From NCBI GenBank assembly GCA_965221635.1, contig OZ244902.1, forward strand, positions 868,001 to 932,000: a stretch of DNA of 64,000 nt, written 5' to 3'. Shown one piece after another: positions 25,247 to 35,600 of this stretch. The notes beneath the pieces are model-generated. The model had not been told where the DNA came from. It saw only the letters and a program-made list of their open reading frames with translations, and searched no databases. Position 1 is the stretch's first letter, and each line of letters begins with the position of its first letter. The DNA comes from JAAXHB01 sp965221635. Lineage in GTDB: Bacteria > Actinomycetota > Acidimicrobiia > Acidimicrobiales > Aldehydirespiratoraceae. The position numbers were made by a program, and so were the translations under genes.

Positions 25247-26245
25247 GTGAGTGACGGTTGGTTTGTGTTGGGGGTGGACGGCGGCAACACCAAGACCACC
25301 GCGGTGGTTGTGGACTCCGCGCAGCGGGTGGTGGGCGTCGGTGATGGCGGATGCAGCGACATCTACGGCACGCCGTCGGCGGACGGCGCGTTTGCCGAGT
25401 TGACCCGTGTCGTCGATTGCGCCCTGAGCGAGGCCGGCTGTGTTGCGGGTGAGGTGAGGGCGGCCACGTTCAGTCTGGCCGGGGCGGACTGGCCCGAGGA
25501 TTACCGGTACCTGCGCCGCCGCCTCGGCAGCGAGTGGTCGTTTGGGTGTGAGCCGCTGGTGGTGAACGACTCGATCGGGGGACTGCGGCTTGGTGGGTCG
25601 CAGTGGTCGGGGATCGGCATCATTTGTGGCACCGGCAACGCCGTCGGTGCCCGTCGGGCCGACGGCGAGTTCTTTCATCTGGGTTTCTGGCCCGACACGA
25701 TCGGCGCCGTGTCGCTCAGCGAGGCCGCGTTGCGGGCGGTTCAGTGCCAGCACCTGGGGATCGGCCCCGAAACGTCGCTCACCAACCGGGCGCTGGAGTT
25801 GTTCGGGGCCGCCGACGAGATGGACTTGTTGCGCCGCACCACCAGACGCCAGGATCCGATGCAGGGTTCCGAGCTGGTGCAAATGAGCCCTGTGCTGCTC
25901 GACGAAGCCGACCAAGGCGACAGGGTTGCGCTTGAGATAGTCACCGACGCGGGACGCAAGCTCGGCGGCCAGGGCCGGATCTCAGCAAGGTTTGTGGGCC
26001 TCGATGTGCAGGGTGCGCTGGTGGTGCTCGGAGGCGGCCTCTTCAGCCATCCCAGCATGATCCTGGAGGAAGCGGTGATGAGCGAACTGCCAGGCGCGGT
26101 GGCGCATCGCACCACCCTGCCGCCGGTGCTGGGCGCACTGATGGCGGCGCTGGACTCCATCGGGGTGCAGTCCTGCGCAGAGTCCTTGAACGAGTCGCTC
26201 AACCAGTTCCGCGCTGCCAAGCATCCACCGGCGTCGGCAAAATGA
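25247..26245 (+). CDS. BadF/BcrA-type ATPase, N-acetylglucosamine-kinase-like
   Basis: 332 residues from a GTG at 25247, 9 bp after the previous gene. The ASKHA phosphate-binding motif GVDGGNTKTTAVVVD opens the protein, followed by a second phosphate motif (IICGTGNAVGARR) and the adenosine motif VVLGGGLFSHP. In sugar operons this family phosphorylates N-acetylglucosamine or glucosamine. That fits the NagB-like neighbour. Confidence 0.87.
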   Translation: MSDGWFVLGVDGGNTKTTAVVVDSAQRVVGVGDGGCSDIYGTPSADGAFAELTRVVDCALSEAGCVAGEVRAATFSLAGADWPEDYRYLRRRLGSEWSFGCEPLVVNDSIGGLRLGGSQWSGIGIICGTGNAVGARRADGEFFHLGFWPDTIGAVSLSEAALRAVQCQHLGIGPETSLTNRALELFGAADEMDLLRRTTRRQDPMQGSELVQMSPVLLDEADQGDRVALEIVTDAGRKLGGQGRISARFVGLDVQGALVVLGGGLFSHPSMILEEAVMSELPGAVAHRTTLPPVLGALMAALDSIGVQSCAESLNESLNQFRAAKHPPASAK

Positions 26246-26373
26246 CCACCGCTACGGACAGTCTCCGGGCAGTTGCCTGCGCAGCGTTGGTGGCAGGATT
26301 GCACGTGACAGTGATCGACTTGGGTAGCGCTGTGCCGAACAGGGCAGAAGCGGTTTGAGAAACGGAGTGTTCG

Positions 26374-27687
26374 ATGGCACGAATAAAGCTCGCTTACATC
26401 GGGGGTGGCTCCACCAGGGCCCCAGGCACGATGGCCAGCCTCGCGCACCAGGGCGAGAACTTCGACGGATCCGAGATCGTGCTGATCGACCTCAACGAAC
26501 AGCGCTTGGAGTTGGCCCGAACGATCGCTCAGCAGATGATGGCGGCACGGGGATTGGACATTTCGGTGACGGCTACCACCGACCGTCTCGCCGGGCTTGA
26601 GGATTGTGATGCGGTGCTCACCAGTTTCAGGCCGGGCGGGTTCGAGGCTCGTGTGATCGATGAGCGGATCCCGTTGCGCCACAACGTGATCGGCCAGGAA
26701 ACCCAGGGGCCTGGCGGGTTTTTCATGGCGTTGCGTTCCATTCACGCCATGCGTGACATTCTCGACGACATGGCACGGGCCTGCCCCGATGCGGTGATCT
26801 TCAACTACACCAACCCGGTGAACATCGTGTCCCAGGCGGTGTGTGACAACACCGACGTGCCGATCGTGTCGTTGTGCGAAGGGCCGATCGTGTACCCCGA
26901 GATGCTGGCCGAAGCGGTTGGTCTCGATCCCGAGCAGCTCGACGTGGAGAGCGTGGGCCTCAATCACGGGTCGTGGTCGGTGAAGCACCAATACGGAGAT
27001 GAACCGCTGATCCCGATCCTGAAGGATCGATGGGCTGAGATGTCGGACGATCCTGGCGCCGCGGATGCGATGGGTGGTCAGGAGCGGAGGATGCTGCAGT
27101 TGTCGGCTGCGATGGATTCAGTGCCGAGTGGATATTTTCAGTACTACTACTTTGAACAGGAGATCCTGGCCGAGTATCACGCCAAGGCCACCACCCGCGC
27201 CGAGGACATCCTGGCGGAGGTGCCGGGCTACTGGGATCACTACCACGAGCAGGCCACTAGCGAAGACCCGCAACTCGACCCGAAGCGTTCCCGTGGCGGC
27301 ATCCACGAGTTGGAACTGGCGTTGGATTGCATGGACGCCGTGTTCAACGACAAGTCCGAAACGATGACGGTGAACGTGCCCAACAACGGCAGCGTCACCG
27401 GTTTCGACGACAACGTGGTGGTGGAAACAATGGGTCACTGCGACCGCCAAGGTGTGCGCCCCCTCAACATGCCCGGCCTGCCCACCCACGTGAGAGGCCT
27501 GGTGGAGTCCCTCGCCTACTACCAGGTGGCCGCCGCGGACGCCGCCTGGAACGGCAACTCCCACACCGCCGTTCAAGCCCTAGCCTCACACCCCCTCGTC
27601 CGCTCCATCGAAACCGCCAAAACCATGTACGCAGAAATGGCCCAAGCCCACAAAGCCCACCTACCCCCCCGCCTAATCCCCACCTAA
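26374..27687 (+). CDS. Glycoside hydrolase family 4 (6-phospho-beta-glucosidase-like)
   Basis: 437 residues. GH4 uses NAD and a metal: N-terminal NAD motif YIGGGSTRAPG, the NPVN motif (NYTNPVNIVSQAV) and metal ligands Cys168 (SLCEGPIVYPE) and His198 (VGLNHGSW). Family members split phosphorylated or free alpha- and beta-glycosides through a redox mechanism. ABC import delivers unphosphorylated sugar, so the preceding kinase may act first, or this enzyme may use free sugars. A 128-bp gap separates it from the kinase gene; last gene of the operon. Confidence 0.92.
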   Translation: MARIKLAYIGGGSTRAPGTMASLAHQGENFDGSEIVLIDLNEQRLELARTIAQQMMAARGLDISVTATTDRLAGLEDCDAVLTSFRPGGFEARVIDERIPLRHNVIGQETQGPGGFFMALRSIHAMRDILDDMARACPDAVIFNYTNPVNIVSQAVCDNTDVPIVSLCEGPIVYPEMLAEAVGLDPEQLDVESVGLNHGSWSVKHQYGDEPLIPILKDRWAEMSDDPGAADAMGGQERRMLQLSAAMDSVPSGYFQYYYFEQEILAEYHAKATTRAEDILAEVPGYWDHYHEQATSEDPQLDPKRSRGGIHELELALDCMDAVFNDKSETMTVNVPNNGSVTGFDDNVVVETMGHCDRQGVRPLNMPGLPTHVRGLVESLAYYQVAAADAAWNGNSHTAVQALASHPLVRSIETAKTMYAEMAQAHKAHLPPRLIPT

Positions 27688-27923
27688 CCCCCCGTGGCTT
27701 GCAGAGTCACGCTGCGGTTACCACGGCTCCGAGACAGCACTTTCGGCCACGGTCGCGTGCACGACCGCCTGGGCATGGCGGGGTGCCGCTACCGACCATG
27801 TCTGATTCAGCGAGACCATGGCCGCGGAGAAACCGTTGGTGGCAATCGCCACCCCTTCCACAGAGCGGTCTGAACCAAGGCAGCAGTGCTTCGGGTCTAG
27901 AGTCTTGATCTTGGGGGAAGACC

Positions 27924-30900
27924 GTGACTGATGGCTCCGGCGGGGGCAGCGTCCAGCAGGCCGCCGAGATGTTCCTGGAGCCCCGCGAACCCCTCAACTG
28001 GCGGCCACCCACAGGGTTCCCGGCGGACTTGTCACCGGTGGGACGCTTCGACCAGCAAGCCGACAACGGCCTGGAGGTGGCCGTAGCCACGAGCCGAACG
28101 AAGCCGAGCGCAAAGCGACTGCGCGAGGCACACAAGACATGCCGCGGCAATCGGGCGAGTCCCGTTCTGCTTGTTGTGTTTCATCCTGGTCAGCCGGAAT
28201 CACACGCTGCACCCACCGAAACGAAGGTGACTTTGTGCGGGCCGGTCGGCGACCAACCCCCGATCTTGCGCGACGTGGATCCATGTCAGGCTGATCGGCT
28301 TGCCGACACGGCGTTGGATGAACCCAGTCATCATGCGGCCACTCGTTTCCTGTTGGCGAACCTGCCCGAGGTTGACTCGCCCACTCCAGGGCTTCGCAAC
28401 AGCGGATTGCTCGCCACCCAGGAACTGAGAGCGGGCCTGCCCGAACGCCCTGACTGGGCGGCAGCCGTCGAACGATCCAAGCCACTGCTGCGCCTCGGCG
28501 GACGCGCCCTGGTGGAACGACTTGGTTTCGGTGTGCAGCCACTGGGCGCAACAACCTGGATGCTCACCGCCGAGGGCCGAAACCAGGCCGTGGCAGTGTT
28601 CTGTGACCCGAACGAACCCTTTGACTCCCCGGCGAACCGATTCGAGGGCAGTTCACCGGTGAGTCGCGCGCTCGCAGAGGCCGACACACAACGCGTGCCA
28701 TGGGTGTTGCTCACCCGAGCCCGAGAGCTTCGCCTTTATGCCGCACGCAGCGACACCGGCGTGGGACGCAAAGGCAGAGCCGAGACTTTCGTGGAGGTCA
28801 ACCTGGCCCTGCTTCCCTCTGAGAAAGCCGGATATCTCGGGCTGCTGTTCTCGGCAGACGCGCTCAAGCCAAAGGGCACCATCGAGGAAGTGTTGGACAA
28901 TTCCTCTCGCTTCGCAGCGGAGTTGGCGAAACGGCTGCGAGAGCGCGTGTACTACGACACCGTCCCCATCCTGGCACGGGCGCTGGCCCGCCGCTTGGGT
29001 GACTCACCCACCACCCAGCAACTTGATCACACCTACCAACAAGTGATGGTGATCCTGTTTCGGTTGCTGTTCCTCGCCTACGCCGAAGACAAAGACCTCT
29101 TGCCCTTCCGCACCAACAGCCGCTACCGAGACAAGTCCCTCACCCACGCGGCACAACAACTGCTGGAGGATCTTCACAACCCCAACAACACCTACGAGCA
29201 GCACTTCTCAGGCATGTGGCAGGACGTTCAACAGCTTTGGCAGGCGGTGAACGAAGGCAACACGGCCTGGGGTGTCCCTGCCTACAACGGTGGCCTGTTT
29301 TCCGATGACCCTGCGGTGAGCCCTGCCGGGGCCTCGTTGGCAAGCCTCGCGTTGAACGACGCCGAGTTCGCTCCGGCCCTCCAGGCCATGCTGATAGACC
29401 ACGGCCCCGAGGGTGAGGGCCTGGTGGATTTCCGGTCGCTGTCCGTGCGCGAGTTCGGCACCATCTATGAAGGGCTGCTGGAGTCCCGCCTCACGATCGC
29501 CACCGAGGATCTCACGGTCACCAAGGCCAAGGGAGGCAACGCCACCTACGCGCCCGCCAAGGTCAACGACCCGGTGGAGGTTCACAAGGACGAGGTGTAC
29601 CTGCACAACCGCTCAGGTGTCCGCAAAGCCACCGGCAGCTACTTCACGAAGCCGTTCGCGGTGGAGCACCTGCTGGATCACGCTCTCGAACCAGCCCTCG
29701 ATGATCATCTCGATCGCCTCGATTCGCTCTACGAATGTGGCGACGAGGCCGCCCTGGAGAAGGCATTCTTCGATTTTCGTTGCGCGGACATTGCCATGGG
29801 GTCGGGTCATTTCCTGGTGGCCGCTCTGGATCGAATCGAAGCTCGGCTTTCGGCATGGCTCACTCTGCACCCGGTGCCGGCGGTGTCCAACGAACTGCAA
29901 CGCCTGCGCGGAGCGGCCTTGGAGTCGCTCGGCGACCTGGCAGACGGTGTGGAGATCGAGTCCACTTCGCTGTTGCGCCGCCAGGTCGCCCGTCACTGCG
30001 TGTACGGAGTGGACAAGAATCCCATAGCGGTGGAGTTGGCCCGCGTGGCGATTTGGGTTCACACCTTCGTGCCGGGATTGCCGTTGTCGTTTCTGGATCA
30101 CAACCTGGTGTGCGGCGACAGCCTCACCGGCGTCGGCACCCTCGACGAAGCAATGGCAGCCCTCGAACCCAAAGCTGACCCGGACAAGCCGAGCCTGTTT
30201 CGCGGCCAGATCGAAGAAATGCTCGCTGGCGCCAAGCAGGCACTGAGACGGCTTGCGATCACCTCCGATGCCACAAAGGCCGAAGTGGAACAAGCCCGCC
30301 AAGCTCACGAAGACGCCAGGGCAGGCGTGGCTGGTGCTACCGCAGTGTTCGACGTGATCGCCGCCCACCGCGCAGGTGCCTGTGACCTTCCCGAGCGCGC
30401 CGACGAGCAGACATTCCTCCAATCGTCCCAAGCTGGCCACGTGCCCAAAACCATCCAGGCGCTCCAACCCCTCCACTTCCCATCTGCATTCCCTGAGGTG
30501 TTCGTCCGTGAGCGACCCGGGTTTGATTGCCTGCTCGGCAACCCCCCTTGGGAAAAGGTGGTCGTTGATCGCGAGGTGTGGTGGGGGATGCACCTTCCCG
30601 GCATCCGCGGAAGGTCAGTTCCCGTTTCGGTCCGCCGGGCCAAGATTGACGCACTCGAGGCGCAGCGGCCCGACCTGGCTGAGGCATATAGCCGCGAGTC
30701 CAAGCTCGCCGAAGAACTGAAGCTCCTTCTACGTCGGGCCTATCCGGATCTCGGGTCCGGACAGACCGATCTGTACAAGGCTTTCGCGTGGGCGAATTTT
30801 GAGTTGGCGCGTCCGGGTGGGAAAATTGGAATAGTCCTGCCCCGAAGCGCTGTTGCGGACGCGGGCATGACGAAATGGCGCCAGCGGGTGCTTGACATGC

Positions 30901-31247
30901 AACCGGACCCCCCCCCCGGAAGGGCATCCCCTGGGGGTCTGCACAGTCATCAATCACCAAGGGTGGGTGTTCGACGACGTACACCGCTCCTACACGGTGG
31001 CGCTCGTGGCGGCAACGCGATCATCGGCGTGGCCACCTGCCTCAACACCAAGCAGTGGGCCTTCGACGACGTCGACGGCCGCTACACCGTGGCCCTCGTC
31101 ACAACTCGCAAGCTCCGTTTCGGACGCGGCCCCGCATCACGCACTGAGGCCCCCCCCCCCCGGACGAGGCGTGCGTTGCGATCTATCCCGGCCCGGCCTC
31201 GTCGCTGCAGCATTATCGCGAACTGGTTGACGGCAAACCGGAACTGA
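27924..31247 (+). CDS. Eco57I-like adenine-N6 DNA methyltransferase, reading frame broken at poly-C tracts
   Basis: GTG at 27924 with GGGGGAAG upstream. The frame gives 1107 residues. Residues about 150-560 are the N-terminal region usual in large Eco57I/PglX-type enzymes (LFRLLFLAYAEDKDLLP), followed by SAM motif I (ADIAMGSGHF, Asp622), and the catalytic motif IV (NPPW, Asn873). Beyond the first poly-C tract (30908-30917) the reading is not family-like until CLNTKQWAFDDVDGRYTVAL, and after the second tract (31150-31161) it ends in unrelated sequence and a stop at 31247. The true downstream sequence (ACVAIYPGPASSLQHYREL) is in another frame, from 31163. So the gene as sequenced makes a C-terminally truncated enzyme. 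It could be phase variable, decayed, or mis-assembled. Confidence 0.8.
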   Translation: MTDGSGGGSVQQAAEMFLEPREPLNWRPPTGFPADLSPVGRFDQQADNGLEVAVATSRTKPSAKRLREAHKTCRGNRASPVLLVVFHPGQPESHAAPTETKVTLCGPVGDQPPILRDVDPCQADRLADTALDEPSHHAATRFLLANLPEVDSPTPGLRNSGLLATQELRAGLPERPDWAAAVERSKPLLRLGGRALVERLGFGVQPLGATTWMLTAEGRNQAVAVFCDPNEPFDSPANRFEGSSPVSRALAEADTQRVPWVLLTRARELRLYAARSDTGVGRKGRAETFVEVNLALLPSEKAGYLGLLFSADALKPKGTIEEVLDNSSRFAAELAKRLRERVYYDTVPILARALARRLGDSPTTQQLDHTYQQVMVILFRLLFLAYAEDKDLLPFRTNSRYRDKSLTHAAQQLLEDLHNPNNTYEQHFSGMWQDVQQLWQAVNEGNTAWGVPAYNGGLFSDDPAVSPAGASLASLALNDAEFAPALQAMLIDHGPEGEGLVDFRSLSVREFGTIYEGLLESRLTIATEDLTVTKAKGGNATYAPAKVNDPVEVHKDEVYLHNRSGVRKATGSYFTKPFAVEHLLDHALEPALDDHLDRLDSLYECGDEAALEKAFFDFRCADIAMGSGHFLVAALDRIEARLSAWLTLHPVPAVSNELQRLRGAALESLGDLADGVEIESTSLLRRQVARHCVYGVDKNPIAVELARVAIWVHTFVPGLPLSFLDHNLVCGDSLTGVGTLDEAMAALEPKADPDKPSLFRGQIEEMLAGAKQALRRLAITSDATKAEVEQARQAHEDARAGVAGATAVFDVIAAHRAGACDLPERADEQTFLQSSQAGHVPKTIQALQPLHFPSAFPEVFVRERPGFDCLLGNPPWEKVVVDREVWWGMHLPGIRGRSVPVSVRRAKIDALEAQRPDLAEAYSRESKLAEELKLLLRRAYPDLGSGQTDLYKAFAWANFELARPGGKIGIVLPRSAVADAGMTKWRQRVLDMQPDPPPGRASPGGLHSHQSPRVGVRRRTPLLHGGARGGNAIIGVATCLNTKQWAFDDVDGRYTVALVTTRKLRFGRGPASRTEAPPPRTRRALRSIPARPRRCSIIANWLTANRN
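30908..30917 (+). repeat. Poly-C tract 1 (10 C)
   Basis: Homopolymer inside the methyltransferase coding region, right after RQRVLDMQ. Tracts of this length slip during replication. Downstream, family-like sequence is in frame +1 first (VINHQGWVFDDVHRSYTVAL), then again in the original frame. Confidence 0.9.
31150..31161 (+). repeat. Poly-C tract 2 (12 C)
   Basis: Second homopolymer, 242 nt after the first. The conserved continuation begins at 31163 in a frame reached only if the tract had 10 or 13 C (when entering in the frame used upstream). Confidence 0.9.
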
Positions 31248-31388
31248 TTCCGGTAACAGAGTTCCGCGGTTGGTCGAGCACTTCGGCCTTTCCGCAGATT
31301 CCAACTAAGGACGCATTTCGCGTTTGGCGCAAGATCAAGCGGCATCCTCGTTTCGACGGCGCTGATCTGCCGTGCGCAGCACCGGGGA

Positions 31389-31397
31389 CCCCCCCCC
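31389..31397 (+). repeat. Poly-C tract 3 (9 C)
   Basis: Third homopolymer, 239 nt after the second. It precedes three degenerate copies of one motif, each in a different reading frame. Confidence 0.9.
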
Positions 31398-31399
31398 GG

Positions 31400-31600
31400 T
31401 GGAGGTTCCGACCGGTTCAGGGAGATCTCAACGCAACAACCGACCGACACCGGTTCAACAGCGACAACGGAGCTGGCGCTTTCGCGCAGTGGCGGAACTC
31501 CACACAACACACGACCGGGACCAGTTCATGAAGGACGATGGCGCTTCCGCCCGCTACGCGAACTCGACGCCACCAACGATCGACCCCTATTCGCAAGAGA
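31400..31600 (+). repeat. Three degenerate tandem copies of a WRFR motif, one per reading frame
   Basis: Starting at 31400, 31474 and 31539 the three frames read WRFRPVQGDLNATTDRHRF, WRFRAVAELHTTHDRDQF and WRFRPLRELDATNDRPLF. The periods are 74 and 65 nt. Homologous methyltransferases carry one such segment before the IWPVYAGKSFNLW block. Only the third copy is in frame with that block. Confidence 0.7.
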
Positions 31601-31637
31601 CGACGGCGTCGCCCCCCGCAGCGCCAGGGGAGGTGCA

Positions 31638-32402
31638 ATGAGTGAGATCTGGCCCGTGTATGCGGGCAAGAGCTTCAACCTCTGGCAGCCCGACACAGGT
31701 GACTACTACGACTCGGTGGACGCCGCCAGCATCACCCAACACCTGTACGAGAAGCGCCTCGCTCAAGCCAGGAAATCACGGTCAGCCTTCTCCGAGCAAG
31801 CTCGCGAGGTCATCGAGAATCGCGCCACACTTCCCTGCCTGCATCCCCGGATCGCATTCCGAGACGTCACGAACCCCACCAACGAACGCACCCTTGTAAT
31901 CGGATTGGTTCCGGGACAGCGCGTCATCACCCACAAAGGCCCATACCTTGTGCCGATAGCGGGAAACCTCGTCGACGAGGCATTTGTTCTCGGAGTTCTG
32001 AGTTCGATGCCTTGCGACTGGCAAGCCCGACGCACCGTGGAACTGAACTTGACGTTTGAACAGTTCAATCAACTTGCCATACCTGATCCTGGAGCCGGGC
32101 ACCTGGTTCGTGACCGGGTTGTGGTAATCGCTGGCCGGTTGGCGGCGTGCGATGAACGCTTCGACGATTGGGCGGCCGAGGTTGGTGCCGAGGTTGGCAC
32201 CGCAAATGACTCTGCCGTCAAGCAGGACCTGATTCACGAGCTGGATGCCTGCGTGGCCTTGCTCTACGAGCTTGACGAAGCTGACTTGGCCGTGATCTAC
32301 GACACGTTCCACCCAGGCCGCGACTATTCCGAACGCCACCGGGCTGTGCTTGCCCACTACCGCCGGTGGAGGCGGAGGCTCGACGAGACCGGAACCACCT
32401 AG
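31638..32402 (+). CDS. C-terminal part of the methyltransferase (target-recognition side), possibly translated separately
   Basis: 254 residues from an ATG at 31638 with GGGGAGG 5 nt upstream; the frame is open further upstream to 31248. It begins EIWPVYAGKSFNLWQPDTGD, the conserved block that follows the catalytic domain in Eco57I-like enzymes, and continues with the target-recognition region (IAFRDVTNPTNERTLVIGLV, then SSMPCDWQARRTVELNLTFEQ). Its own ribosome site and the overlap of its ATG with a TGA of frame +1 (ATGA at 31638-31641) would allow separate translation. Either it is the detached end of the upstream gene or a distinct subunit. Confidence 0.75.
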   Translation: MSEIWPVYAGKSFNLWQPDTGDYYDSVDAASITQHLYEKRLAQARKSRSAFSEQAREVIENRATLPCLHPRIAFRDVTNPTNERTLVIGLVPGQRVITHKGPYLVPIAGNLVDEAFVLGVLSSMPCDWQARRTVELNLTFEQFNQLAIPDPGAGHLVRDRVVVIAGRLAACDERFDDWAAEVGAEVGTANDSAVKQDLIHELDACVALLYELDEADLAVIYDTFHPGRDYSERHRAVLAHYRRWRRRLDETGTT

Positions 32403-32603
32403 CCGAAGTGACCTCCCCCATGAATCACCCGTGTGAGGCGGCCCGGAAGGGCAATGCTCACCTCGTCAGCCATACACAGGAGCCACTTGTCGTGAACCGC
32501 CCGGAAGCAAATCACGGTGCCGCTGCAACATGACGACACCCGACACCAGTGTCTATCCCATCGTCGACCTCGGTTTCGCGTCTGCCGTGAAGGTCTCCAC
32601 AAC

Positions 32604-35600
32604 ATGACAACACGCGACTCCGCGTCCTCCTATGGACCGAAGCCAGAGTTGGCGGTCAACCGCGGCGACCAGATGGTGGCCGGAGCGCTCGGTGCGTTCA
32701 TCACCCACGCAGCCAACAACTTCACCGAGGGCGCGAGGCTTGACATTGCCTCCGCGTATTTCAATGCGGGCGGGTACAAGTTGATGGCCGAAGCCCTGGA
32801 TCAGGTGAAGGCGGTGCGCTTCCTGGTGGGGACCGAACCGACCCCACCCGAGAACCGGCTGCGCAGACTAGGCGCCGAGTCGGCCCGGCCCGAACGTGCC
32901 GCCCGTAACCGCCTTCGGGACGCCCTCACCAAACAGGAACACGACTTGGCCTCTGAGCGTGACCTTCTGGGGTTCTCGGTGCAAGCGGACGCCACCGCCA
33001 AGCGCCTTGTGGAATGGCTTCGATCAGGCAACGTTGAGGTGCGTCGCCTTACCGACAGGTTCCTGCATGGCAAGGCATTTCTTGTGAGCGATCACGATCA
33101 CGGCGTGGTTGCCGGGTCGTCGAACTTCACCTACGCGGGACTGGCCAAGAACCTTGAACTCAACCTGGGCAACTACTCGCCAAGCGTGGTGCGCCAGGTG
33201 ACGGAGTGGTTCGACGAGTTGTGGGAGGCCGCCGAGCACTACGACCTGGCCAAGTTGTACGAAGCCCGGTTCGAGCCGCACCCGCCACAGCTGATCTACC
33301 TGCGAATGCTGTGGGAACTGTACGGGCAGGAGATCATCAACGAGGCAAACGACACCCCCGGAGGGGAAATCCACCTCACGACATTTCAGCGTGACGGACT
33401 TTGGCGAGCCCGGCGGATTCTCGACGAACACCACGGAGTGCTGATCGCCGACGAAGTTGGCCTCGGCAAGACCTTCCTGGCCGGTGCGCTCATCCGCGAG
33501 ACCGCCCATGAACGCCGCCAGAACGTGCTGGTAGTGGCACCCGCCACCCTGCGAGACGGGCCATGGCGCGCATTTCGAAGCCAATACAACCTCGCCATGG
33601 AGCTGGTTTCCTACGAGGATCTCCTGGCCGACAGCCGGTTGAACGCAGAGTCTGACCACACCAAGCTCGAAGCCGCCGACATCGGGCGTTACGCGATGGT
33701 GGTGGTGGACGAAGCCCACAACCTTCGCAATCCGTCCACCAAGCGCGCCGAGGCGCTTCGTCGCCTGTTGGCCGGAACACCACCGAAGAAGCTGGTGCTG
33801 CTCACCGCCACGCCGGTGAACAACAGCTTGTGGGATCTGTACTACATGCTCAGCTACTTCCTGCGCAACGACGCAACCTTCGCGGATGCGGCGATTCCCT
33901 CACTTCAGGGCCGGTTTGCGGAGGCCATGAGAATGGATCCCGACGATCTCACGCCACGCCAGTTGTTCGACATCCTGGATCGGGTTGCGGTGCGGCGCAC
34001 TCGGTCGTTCATCAAGAGCTACTACCCCACCGACACCGTGCCGATCAACGGCCGCGACACCACCATTCAGTTCCCCACGCCGCGGGTGCTGAAGGTGAGC
34101 TACGACCTCGACCAAGTGATGCCCGGCTTCTTCGACCACCTGGCACAGGCCCTTGATCCCGATTCAGCGGCTCGGCAGCCATCCGGATCGCCAGTCGACA
34201 ACTCCGTGGCGAACTCACCTCATGCCGCCTCAAGCCCGCCGGCAGCGGTCAAGACCGGCAGCACCCCGGAGCTCACTCTGGCTCGCTACATGCCCACCCG
34301 CTACCGCACCAGCGGCACTCCCGAGTCCTACGAGCTGCAATTGGCGGGCTTGTTGCGCTCGGCTCTGCTCAAGCGCTTCGAGTCTTCGCCTCATGCATTC
34401 GCCAACACCTGTGATCGCATGGCCTCAAGCCATGACGCGTTCTTGTCTCTGCTGGAACATGGCAAGGTGGCAACTGGCGACGCCCTGGCGGATTGGATCG
34501 CAACCGACAGCGACGACTTGGACGAGGTGGACAAGTACCTGGACGGCCACCTCAGCCTCATCGACGACGCAGGCGCATACGACTCCGCAGCCCTCGCGCG
34601 AGATGTAGCCGCCGACCGCGACTTGCTCAGGGACTTCGCTCAAGAAGCCCGCAAGGTGACTCGCCCCAAAGACCCGACACTTGCCGTGCTGGCCGACGAA
34701 CTCGCCAAGATCGCCACCAAGGCCCAGAGCGAAGGCATCGGTGACGACGACCAACGCAACAAGCGCAAAGTGCTGATCTTCTCGTACTTCGCCGACACCG
34801 TGGAGTGGGTGTTCGAACACCTCGACCAGGTGACCCGCACCGATCCGCGCCTCAGTTGCTACAAGGACCGGGTTGCGTGGTTGTCGGGCTCGGCCGAGCA
34901 GGGTGCCAAGTCCAAGGCCAAGGTGGTGTGGGGTTTCGCGCCGCTCACCACCGACGCCCCCCAAGGGTCCCACGAGGACCTGTACGACATAGTGGTGACC
35001 ACCGATGTGCTTGCCGAAGGCGTGAACCTGCAACAGGCCAGTCACATCATCAACTACGACCTGCCTTGGAATCCGATGCGGCTGGTGCAGCGCCACGGTC
35101 GTATCGACCGCATCGGCTCACCGCATTCGGAGGTGTTCATCCGTTGCATCTTCCCGGACTCCCGCCTCGATGACCTGCTGAACCTCGAAGAACGTCTCAT
35201 GCTCAAGCTGAAGCAGGCGGCCGCCAGTATCGGCGTTGGCGAGGTGCTGCCCGGTCAAGCGGGCCGAGACCAGAGCTTCACCGAGACCCGCGAGGAAATT
35301 GAACGCATCCGCAGCGAGGACTCAACGATCTTCGAGCTTGGAGGCACCCGCCGCGGGGTGCAGTCCGGTGAGGAGTACCGCCAGGAGCTTCGTCGGGCCG
35401 TGGAGCAGGGCTACCTGGAGCAGATCAAGGCGATGCCATGGGGATCGGGCTCCGGCATGCGCACCACCGACGGTTCCGGAACGCAAGCAGGCTTCATTTT
35501 CTGCGCCCGCGTGGGCGACCGGGACAAGCCGGTCTTCCGCTTCGTGGACTGGCACGCGGCCCAAGCCGCCGCCGAAGCCGACAGCACAGGCGCCGGCGGT

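Noticed and set aside
24383..25915. 510-codon minus-strand open frame opposite the oxidoreductase and kinase genes.
   Set aside because: Opposite two clear family members; typical of high-GC DNA.
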